NCBI RefSeq assembly: GCF_000143415.4
Contig: NW_003314270.1
Span: 1,605,048 to 1,669,047 of the forward strand
Direction of reading: 5' to 3'
DNA length: 64,000 nt
Origin: Selaginella moellendorffii
Taxonomy: Eukaryota; Streptophyta; Lycopodiopsida; Selaginellales; Selaginellaceae
Part shown: positions 34,952 through 44,715 of the stretch, in pieces
Position numbering within the stretch: the first letter of the stretch is position 1
Layout: the number at the start of each line of letters is the position of its first letter
Position numbers and translations under genes: made by a program
Notes under the pieces: model-generated
Seen by the model: the letters and a program-made list of their open reading frames with translations, nothing else
Told to the model about the DNA's origin: nothing
Databases searched by the model: none

Positions 34952-37900
34952 TGTTCCTTAGTCCAACTTTTATTGGTGCTCAAGTATATCACCACTAGTG
35001 TTGGCATTGGAAGGTCCGAGGAGTGGGCCTATCCTTGAGGAGTAGCAAGTTGGGAAGACATGGCTCTCCATTACAGTTCATGTGTGAACTTGTAGACGAG
35101 GTGGTGGATAGAAAAGGGCCAATAATGGAACGACTTTGGGATCTTGGGAACAGTGCAAGGTTTTCCTCATTGAGTTGAGGATGTGATCCGGATGAGCATT
35201 TGTCTCAGCAAATTGGCTTAGGTTGTTGTGGTAAACAACTAAAGTTGGGATCACGGGAAAAATAGAGACTCCAAAACAATAAAGGAGTCACAAGATTATC
35301 CTCATATAGTTGAGGTTGGTGCTCATGAATGTGAGACCAAAGGTAATAACCGTGGAAGGTCAAATACGGAAGAGGACGCAAGTCCTTGAAATGGTAGCCG
35401 GGGCTACCTTTAATAAATGCTGGAACAACCCAAGGAGTTGGGGGTGTATTAAGTGGATGAGTTGGTATTCTCATCACATGGACAAGTAGTCCTAAGGGGC
35501 AAAGGTTGCCCCCAGAAAACAAAATCAAGTGTCGGAGTAACACTTGTGAAAATAGTCCTTTTGAGTAGGACCGGAATGCAAGAAGTGTATTCTAGTGAGC
35601 TAGTGCCTCACAAGTAGGACCTTACGGGTCGGTGGATTAACCAAGTCCAAAATTGCTAGACGACTCAAGTAGAGTCAAGGGATGGTCCTAAAAGGACTGA
35701 TAGAAGCATTTGGACTGAGGTGCGTTATACCCCACAAAGGATGGGGGGGGATCATAGGATCCAAGGATGAGAACAGAGAGTATCTCATCGATGGCAAAAT
35801 GTGCCATGCTAAAGTTATGGGAAAGGTGTTCCCAGAAGAAAACAACTTTGACACAAAGTTGTGTGTGACCTCTATGGTGTAGTGCTAACGGATGGTTGGC
35901 ATGAGAAAGAGCGGTGTTGGTCTTGGCAAAGACTTAAACATGAAGGGGAAGTGTCATAGAGGTAGGCTCGTGGAGCTGATGGTGTGGAGACACCAAATGT
36001 GCCAAGGTGTGATACCTTGAGGCTATGTTGGTGGGTTCATGAGAACCCCTTGCCAAAGGAATCCCAATGGAAATGGGAATGGCATAGCCTAAGCGGTAGA
36101 GCATGCAGCTGGAGTGCGGTGACCCAGATAATGATGGAGGTGTGCAAGCACCAAGCAATGAGTTGTAGGACTTGACAACTATGAGGCAACTAAGCAAGAG
36201 GTGCAAAATAACTGGTTAAACGGGTAGAAGGTAGCTACCCAAGACTTCTAGTATAGGGAAGTCGAATATACCCTTACAGGGGATAAGTTGCTTACGTTGC
36301 GATATAGTAAGTCAATGTCATAAAAGGAAATACTCATTGTCAAGAAAGCCATCATTGGGACACCCGAACACTCTAGAACACCAGAAGTTAGTGTTTGATG
36401 TCGCGAGGGCAATGGATAAAGCCCAAGGGACTAAGTCCCTAGCGAATGATGGATAGAAGGTGGTATCCAAATGTCCAAGGTTGCGGAGACAGAAGAGGAC
36501 TGTCTACCCAAGTTGGACAAAGCCAAAAATGGAATTTTGGCAAAGCTAGTGATGGGCATGTAAAGGCCCATAAGCAACAATGTAATCCTAGTGTGTGGGA
36601 TTATAAGCTGAGCATACCCGGATTGAGGAACCACTCCCTGGGCTATTGGGTAGGTTCATCCCTAAGAATACTTGCTAAGGCATGATAGAAAGTGCAAAGC
36701 TATCCTCCTGGTCTGGAGGAGAATGACCGAAAAAAAGGTGTGAAGCCAAAGGCAAGTAGTATTGGGATGGAACTGAACCATAGAAATCAAAGGGCATAAC
36801 CAAGGTTGGTTATGCCAGCTGGGAGTGGAGAATCAAGTAGGGGCTCAAGGGTGTTGCCGCTAGCAACCGTGATGCCATGAAGAGTCTAAAATATGGAATT
36901 GTCCATGTTAGACTATGTGGCATTTGGAAGGCTTGCAAAAAGGGAGGCCTTAGCAAGCTGAGGGACAGAGTTCCTTCAAGGTTCCCAAAGACGATTCTAG
37001 GTAGCTTAGTACCTAGAAAGGCCAAGTGTAAATGGTTCATGGAACGCGCGAAATTAGAGTGGCGCAGCAGAAGCATGGTCTTGAAGCTTGCCATGAGGCA
37101 AGGCTATCAAGGTTAGGGAAGTAGTTCCCGAGTGTTCAAAGAGAGGGCTTTGAACGAAAGTCGATGGTCAAGGACTTTCACACTTATGTAGGAACCATGT
37201 TACAGTGGTCGGAGGACTTGCCAAGTGAGATTGGCACGTCGGGGGAACAAATACCCTAGTTGAAGGTGATAACTTCAAAAAGGGTGGGCCATGGGGCCAA
37301 GCATGGAGGAGTTCATGCATGATCACAGACATGTCAAGTGAGAGGACTTAGCAGTGTGGAGGAATTAGGTTCCTAAGCTGTGATCTGTAGCGCGCTTTAA
37401 AAATAAGTTGGTGCACCGGCGTGGGGAGTCACGCCAGGCATCTTGTGGATGCCGTCCGTAGATGCATATACGGAGGTTGGGTTCGAGTCCCGACCCTCTA
37501 GTGCTTGGGTTCGAGCCCCAAATCACTAGGGCGTGGTGATAGTTTGGAATATGAGGACACTCATATTTCGGTGGTCATGGACTCTCAGTGGGGAGACTGG
37601 TTTGGGCACACCACCAAGCGAGGGATGCCTCGGAGTCATGATGCACGGTTAGATTGCTTAGTGTGAAAGCTCAGCATATTTAACTTGAACGCTTTGGTGC
37701 AAGTGGCACCAAGGACGTGGTGAGTGAGATGGGGACACCTAATCTCAGTTGCTATGGACCCTTGGCCGGAAGGGTTGGCTTGGGCGCACCGCCAAGTGTG
37801 GGGGATGCCCCTGGGGTCGTAGTTAACAAGTTAAAGGTCTAGAAGACCTAGTACCTATTGGCAAACCTGTTAAGGTGCCGAGGTGAGATCACTAGGTGAT

Positions 37901-38995
37901 CTTGTGGCTAAATAAGGACAAGGTCCTTGTTTGGGTTAAGGAATAAGGTTCCTAGTTCAAAATGTTGAAATTGAACTGTTTAAGATGGTGTGGCTTGGTC
38001 GTGATGACCAAGTGGGAAGAGCACCTAAGGGAAATAAACTATGTCCGTCCGATGGCATAGTGAGTCCGAGGAAAGTAGTCTCTATAAAAGACCCATGGGA
38101 GGGTCACGAAGTTGGGCCATGGATAGAGCCCATAGCGGAAGATGCTAAAGAGACGTACTAGGGGTGAACATCCTCCGGACTTGGCAAAGAAGAGTCTTTG
38201 CTATGGAACCGAAAGGATACCTCAAAAATGGAGGTAGCGATCCGATATTGCTGGGTGCAACAATCAAGGATAGGAGCAAAAGACTAATGGCCAAGTTTGG
38301 GCCATGGAATTTAATGGAAGGGATCCAAATGGCAAAGTTAGCCAAGGAACACTAATGTGTTCGATGCTAACAGCTTGTGGGAAAGGAAGTGGACTTCCAA
38401 GGATGGATTCCGAATTGCTCTGATTTGGCGAAAGTGGAAGCTCCAAGGGAGGGAGCGGTAAGGTAGCCAAATGATAGGGTGATGGACAACCCTAGCACAA
38501 AGTGTGATAAATGGAACTTAGTGCCCAAGGTGGCACGAAATACAAGAGAGGATGATGGTGCCCTCAAGTAATGAACTTCCTAGGATAGGGAAGTGGAGTC
38601 GCACAATCTGTGCAATGCAAGGTGTTGGAGACACCTAGGAAATTGACTCCAAGAAGTCAAAATTCAAAGTTCCAAAGTGCAAAGGTTATATCGATGGAAA
38701 TTGAGACTACTCGAGAAGGAGTAGTGGGATTGACTTAGAGAAGGGTCTCTAAGAGGTTTAGCGAGAACTAAACCAATAAAAGGAGAGAACCATTACATGT
38801 GGTCCAATCAGTCTCTAAGTTGGAGAGACTATGCTCCTTAAAGGATGGACAAGGCATGGTGAGCCTTTGATGTCAAACCATAGACAAAGATTGGCTAGGT
38901 GCCAAGGATGGAAATGGTAACACGTGTGGGTATTACTTTATGAAAGGGTTTACCGTTCGATGAGGACATCGAACTTCGTCTATGGGTGGTGGAGT
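34952..38995 (+). other. Hairpin-dense internal region of the long-LTR family
   Basis: About 4 kb without gag, pol or any long frame. Short perfect inverted repeats follow each other every 30-100 bases. Stems of seven or more pairs include 35843-35861, 36532-36551, 36793-36816, 37135-37154, 37694-37712, 37994-38012, 38706-38725, 38755-38774 and 38955-38974; many more have six. Loops are mostly 3-10 bases and often purine-rich with AAGG or AGGA. The same stems are found in the minus-strand copies at 31459-34737, 44716-48828 and, more mutated, 23188-27289. Two sense frames of 79 codons (36446-36685, 36877-37116) recur in other copies but show no known domain. Confidence 0.75.
38980..38995 (+). 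other. Polypurine-like tract before the long LTR
   Basis: ATGGGTGGTGGAGT directly precedes the long LTR at 38996, the position of a plus-strand primer. The same tract precedes the LTR in the minus copies (for example CCACCACCCAT at 31463-31473). Confidence 0.6.
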
Positions 38996-40722
38996 TGTGA
39001 GACACAAAATCCCTAGGCCCCAAAAGTGGAGCCGGAAGGGCGCCACATGGTAGTGGCCGAAGCGAGAGCCAAACGAGCGTAACACGTTTGGACCAAAAGC
39101 TCCGACTTGAAAAGTCAAGAGCGGGAGTGGAACTCCCAACGAAGTGCTCGAGGAACGAGCACGAAGCGAGCAAAAGGCGAGGCTCCAAAAAGGGACCCAA
39201 AAGGACCAACACCTGACACGTGGGAGTGTCCGAGATGGACCCGAGTTGGAGTCCGAGATGGAGTCCGAGATGGAGTCCGAGGTGGACCCAAGATGGACCC
39301 GAAATGGAGTCCGAGATGGAGTCCGAGGTGGACCCGAGATGGACCCGAAATGGAGTCCGAGATGGAGTCCGAGGTGGAGTCCGAGGTGGACCCGAGATGG
39401 ACCCGAAATGGAGTCCGAGATGGAGTCCGAGGTGGACCCGAGATGGACCCGAAATGGAGTCCGAGATGGAGTCCGAGATGGACCCGAGATGGGACCCGAG
39501 ATGGAGTCCGAGATGGAGTCCGAGATGGACCCGAGATGGACCCGAGATGGAGTCCGAGATGGAGTCCGAGATGGAGTCCGAGATGGAGTCCGAAGTCGAG
39601 ACCGAGACCGGGACCGAGACCGGGACCGAGACCGAGACCGAGATCGGGACCGAGGCCGAGGCCGAGGCCGAGGCCGAGACCGAGCCCGAGTCCGAGTCCG
39701 AGTCCGAGTCCGAGTCTGGAGCCTGAGAGGGTGAAAGCCCAAAGCGTTCGTCTCCCAGACCCTGGGGGGTTTGGTGAGCTCCAAAAGTATAGTAGGGGGA
39801 GGACTGAAGTGGAGCCAGTTTGGCCAGGAAAGGCCAGTTTGGCCCAGGAAGGCCAGACCCAGTGTTGGGTGATGAACTGACCACTGGGAAGTCCAAGACT
39901 AGAGTGAATACGGACCGACAAGCGGGGTAGCTTGGTGAAGTGTTCAAGAGCCGGCTCTAGTTCCCCCGGGAGATCGACTGGCCGATGCTCCCAGTCCAAG
40001 TGTGGGTGGCACTACCTACTTGGATACCAGGCGTGGCTCAACGGAACCTCGCTCTAAGCCCATGGCTAGAGCACCTAAAGGCGATAGGTGGGGAGAGTAC
40101 CCAGGTGGCTCGCGTAAGGCCACGGTGTTCCGAAATGTCGTCCCAAAGGCCCAGACTATGGAAAGGAAGAGGAGCAATCCTCTGGGGTAGTGACCAAGGA
40201 CACAGTCGTGTGGTGAGGAAGTCCCAGAGGACCGTGGGACTTAGTGGTCGGGCCTGTGGGCCTCGATCCAGTGGCAGTGTTGGCAAACACGGCCAGGGGC
40301 AGAAAGGGACTTGGTAGGAACTGACAAAGGGACTTTGGGGAAGGTGATTCCCCAGGTCTGTGGGCATCCTAAGGATGCTAAGGAGTGGATCTAGGATGAC
40401 CCCTCGTAGACAGATGGCCCAGTCTTGGAGAGACGGGATGGTGATGCAAGTGGTATTGGACCATTTGCGCAGCAAAGGTGAATGGGCATGGCCTTAGCGT
40501 AACGGGCCGAGATGTCAGTGGTACCTTTGGGTGTCGGTCATGGGATCGGACACGTGGAGCACTTGGACCAAGTGCAAAGGTTGAGTGGCATGGATGCCAT
40601 TCTCGGGGCTAGCAAGCCCCAAGTCCTGAATGGGACTTATGGAGGTTGTGAATGAGACTCCTCCAAGTGGTCGGAGGTGTGGTTAAGTGACTAAAGTAGA
40701 ATGGAAAAATTAGTCGCTTACA
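38996..40722 (+). repeat. Long LTR, first of tandem pair
   Basis: Begins TGTGAGACACAAAATCCC, ends GTCGCTTACA; 1727 bp. It contains the 12-base array GGAGTCCGAGAT / GGACCCGAGAT (about 39233-39594) and the 6-base array GAGACC / GAGTCC (about 39595-39720). It is nearly identical to the next copy apart from array length and a handful of substitutions. Confidence 0.92.
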
Positions 40723-40725
40723 AGT

Positions 40726-42406
40726 TGTGAGACACAAAATCCCTAGGCCCCAAAAGTGGAGCCGGAAGGGCGCCACATGGTAGTGGCCGAAGCGAGAGCC
40801 AAACGAGCGTAACACGTTTGGACCAAAAGCTCCGACTTGAAAAGTCAAGAGCGAGAGTGGAACTCCCAACGAAGTGCTCGAGGAACAAGCACAAAGCGAG
40901 CAAAAGGCGAGGCTCCAAAAAGGGACCCAAAAGGACCAACACCTGACACGTGGGAGTGTCCGAGATGGACCCGAGTTGGAGTCCGAGATGGAGTCCGAGA
41001 TGGAGTCCGAGGTGGACCCGAGATGGACCCGAAATGGAGTCCGAGATGGAGTCCGAGGTGGAGTCCGAGGTGGACCCGAGATGGACCCGAAATGGAGTCC
41101 GAGATGGAGTCCGAGGTGGACCCGAGATGGACCCGAAATGGAGTCCGAGATGGAGTCCGAGATGGACCCGAGATGGGACCCGAGATGGAGTCCGAGATGG
41201 AGTCCGAGATGGACCCGAGATGGACCCGAGATGGAGTCCGAGATGGAGTCCGAGATGGAGTCCGAGATGGAGTCCGAAGTCGAGACCGAGACCGGGACCG
41301 AGACCGAGACCGAGATCGGGACCGAGACCGAGACCGAGGCCGAGGCCGAGGCCGAGACCGAGCCCGAGTCCGAGTCCGAGTCCGAGTCCGAGTCCGAGTC
41401 TGGAGCCTGAGAGGGTGAAAGCCCAAAGCGTTCGTCTCCCAGACCCTGGGGGGTTTGGTGAGCTCCAAAAGTATAGTATGGGGAGGACTGCAGTGGAGCC
41501 AGTTTGGCCAGGAAAGGCCAGTTTGGCCCAGGAAGGCCAGACCCAGTGTTGGGTGATGAACTGACCACTGGGAAGTCCAAGACTAGAGTGAATACGGACC
41601 GACAAGCGGGGTAGCTTGGTGAAGTGTTCAAGAGCCGGCTCTAGTTCCCCCGGGAGATCGACTGGCCGATGCTCCCAGTCCAAGTGTGGGTGGCACTACC
41701 TACTTGGATACCAGGCGTGGCTCAACGGAACCTCGCTCTAAGCCCATGGCTAGAGCACCTAAAGGCGATAGGTGGGGAGAGTACCCAGGTGGCTCGCGTA
41801 AGGCCACGGTGTTCCGAAATGTCGTCCCAAAGGCCCAGACTATGGAAAGGAAGAGGAGCAATCCTCTGGGGTAGTGACCAAGGACACAGTCGTGTGGTGA
41901 GGAAGTCCCAGAGGACCGTGGGACTTAGTGGTCGGGCCTGTGGGCCTCGATCCAGTGGCAGTGTTGGCAAACACGGCCAGGGGCAGAAAGGGACTTGGTA
42001 GGAACTGACAAAGGGACTTTGGGGAAGGTGATTCCCCAGGTCTGTGGGCATCCTAAGGATGCTAAGGAGTGGATCTAGGATGACCCCTCGTAGACAGATG
42101 GCCCAGTCTTGGAGAGACGGGATGGTGATGCAAGTGGTATTGGACCATTTGCGCAGCAAAGGTGAATGGGCATGGCCTTAGCGTAACGGGCCGAGATGTC
42201 AGTGGTACCTTTGGGTGTCGGTCATGGGATCGGACACGTGGAGCACTTGGACCAAGTGCAAAGGTTGAGTGGCATGGATGCCATTCTCGGGGCTAGCAAG
42301 CCCCAAGTCTTGAATGGGACTTATGGAGGTTGTGAATGAGACTCCTCCAAGTGGTCGGAGGTGTGGTTAAGTGACTAAAGTAGAATGGAAAAATTAGTCA
42401 CTTACA
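40726..42406 (+). repeat. Long LTR, second of tandem pair
   Basis: 1681 bp, starts three bases (AGT) after the first LTR ends and is followed by AC and a primer-binding site at 42410-42421. The 12-base array (about 40962-41278) is about 45 bases shorter than in the first copy. Confidence 0.92.
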
Positions 42407-42409
42407 ACT

Positions 42410-42421
42410 TGGTATCAGAGC
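42410..42421 (+). other. Second primer-binding site
   Basis: TGGTATCAGAGC after the second long LTR. The following bases (GGTCTCGGGTCCGACTTTG) are a diverged relative of the internal start at 34952, then the sequence changes to that of the short-LTR family. Confidence 0.85.
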
Positions 42422-42612
42422 GGTCTCGGGTCCGACTTTGTTGGTTGGCTAAGGGAATCACACCACATGTTGATTGACATCTGGCTGGTCTAGTTTGCTC
42501 TCGCTAGGCTCGACCCGAGGGGTAGGGTGTCAAGAGAGCAGGGCTCTCGGGAGAGCTGCAGCTCTCAGCTTCCGTTCACGAGGGCGTGAACTTGCAGGGA
42601 AGTGTGGTGGAT

Positions 42613-42807
42613 TGTAAGCAACCAAAGGGAACGACTTGAGAGACGATCCATGGGGTTCAAATATAGAGGGAAAGGGCCCATGAACAAGAGTGCACCCCCT
42701 TTTCCAATCGGTTAAGGGTCTTGGGATATTTGGGGTTAAGCGTCCTTGGGTTTGAATAGTACTGGGCTGGGTGACCTCCCGGGAAGTCCAAAACTCAGGA
42801 GCTTACA
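42613..42807 (+). repeat. 3' 195-bp LTR of the chimeric element
   Basis: Identical to 34743-34937 by direct reading. It is preceded by purine-rich GGGAAGTGTGGTGGA, a plausible polypurine tract, and followed by TCCAT. Confidence 0.92.
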
Positions 42808-43028
42808 TCCATGTGATGAGAATACCAACTCATCTATAAGTACACCCCCCAACTCCTTAGGTTGTTCCAGCATTTATTAAAGGTAGCCCCGGCTACCATT
42901 TCAAAGACTTGAGTCCTCTTCCGTATTTGACCTCCCACAGTCATTACTTCTGGTCTCACATTCATGAGCACCAACCTCAACTATATGAGGATAATCTTGT
43001 GACTCCTTTATTGCTTTGGAGTCTTTAT

Positions 43029-44715
43029 TGTAAGTGACTAATTTTTCCATTCTACTTTAGTCACTTAACCACACCTCCGACCACTTGGAGGAGTCTCATT
43101 CACAACCTCCATAAGTCCAACTCAGGACTTGGGGCTTGCTAGCCCTGAGAATGGCATCCATGCCACTCAACCTTAGCACTTGGTCCAAGTGCTCCACGTG
43201 TCCGATCCCATGATTGACACCCCAAGGTACCACCGATGTATCGGCCCATTACACTAAGGCCATGCCCAATTACCTTGGTCACACTGGTGGTCCAACACCA
43301 CCTGCATTCAAATCCCGTCTCTCAAAGACTAGGTCATCCGTCCATGAGGGATCATCCCAGATCCACTCCTTAACATCCTTAGGATGCCTACAGACATGGG
43401 GAATAGCCTTCCCCAATATCTCTGTTCCGGTCCCCACCAAGTCCCTTTCTGTCCTTGGCTGTGTTCGCCAACACTGCCACTGGATCAAGGCCCACCGGCC
43501 CGACCACTAAGTCCCACTATCCTCGAGGACTTCCTCACTGTGTGACTGTGTCCTTGGTCACCCCACCAGAGGGCTACCCCTCTTCCTTTCCACAGTCTGG
43601 GACTTTGGGACACCATTTCGGAACACCGTGGCTTTACGCGAGCCACCTGGGTACTCTCCCCACCTTTCACCTTTAGGTGCTCTAGCCATGGGCTTAGAGC
43701 GAGGTTCCATTGAGCCACGCCTGGTATCCAAGTAGGTAGTGCCACCCACACTTGGACTGGGAGCATCGGCCAGTCGATCTCCCGGGGGAACTAGAGCCGG
43801 CTCTTGAACACTTCACCAAGCTACCCTGCTTGTCAGTCCGTGTTCACTCTAGTTTTGGACTTCCCAGTGGGCAGCTCATCACCCAACACTGGGTCTGGCC
43901 TTCTTGGGCCAAACTGGCCTTTTCTGGCCAAACTGGCTCCACTGCAGTCCTCCCCCTAATATACTTTTGGAGCTCACCAAACCCCCCAGGGTCTAGGAGA
44001 CGAACGCTTTGGGCTTTCACCCTCTCAGGCTCCGGACTCGGACTCGGACTCGGACTCGGACTCGAACTCGGACTCGGACTCGGACTTGGGCTTGGGCTCG
44101 GTCTCGGTCTCGGTCCCGATCTCGGTCTCGGTCTCGGTCTCGGTCCCGGTCTCGGTTTTGGTCCCGGTCTCGACTTTGGACTCCATCTCGGGTCCATCTC
44201 GGACTCCAACTCGGACTCCATCTCGGACTCCATCTCGGGTCCATCTCGGGTCCATCTCGGACTCCATCTCGGACTCCACCTCGGACTCCGTCTCGGGTCC
44301 ATCTCGGGTCCCATCTCGGGTCCATCTCGGGTCCATCTCGGGTCCCATCTCGGGTCCCATCTCGGGTCCATCTCGGGTCCATCTCGGACTCCATCTCGGA
44401 CTCCATCTCGGGTCCATCTCGGACTCCATCTCGGACTCCAACTCGGACTCCACTTCGGACTCCAACTCGGGTCCATTTCGGACACTTCCACGTGTCATGT
44501 GTTGGTCCCTTTGGGTCCCTTTTTTGGAGCCTCGCTTATTGCTCGCTTCGTGCTCATTCCTCGAACACTTTGTTGGGAGTTCCACTCCCGCTCTCAACCT
44601 CTCAAGTCGGAGCTTTTAGTCCAAACGTTTTACGCTCGTTTGGCTTTCGCTTCGGCCACTACCACGTGGCACCCCTCCAGCTCCACTCTAGGGCCTAGGG
44701 ACTTTGTTTCTCACA
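43029..44715 (-). repeat. Middle long LTR of element B
   Basis: As read on the plus strand TGTAAGTGAC...TTTCTCACA. It contains the 6-base (about 44030-44165) and 12-base (about 44170-44480) arrays and a G-box CCACGTGG near 44660. On its left side it joins the internal region at TCTTTAT without primer site, an abnormal junction. Confidence 0.9.

Larger units (their letters stand above)
34743..42807 (+). mobile_element. Chimeric LTR element with identical 195-bp LTRs, target duplication TCCAT
   Basis: LTRs 34743-34937 and 42613-42807 appear identical base for base. TCCAT flanks both sides (34738-34742 and 42808-42812), so this moved as a unit into element B, and recently. A primer-binding site TGGTATCAGAGC is at 34940-34951. 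The body is the whole internal region of the long-LTR family in plus orientation (34952-38995), then two long LTRs in tandem (38996-40722, 40726-42406), a second primer-binding site (42410-42421), and about 190 bp belonging to the short-LTR family. There is no gag or pol, so it must have used proteins from elsewhere. Confidence 0.88.

Noticed and set aside
38895-39999. Long open frames on both strands across the LTR minisatellites (also 40609-41683, 43752-44735, 30613-31521, 22446-23092, 27876-28387)
   Set aside because: They arise because the 12- and 6-base repeat units lack stops in every frame. Their products are simple repeats with no conserved domain, and they change with unit number.
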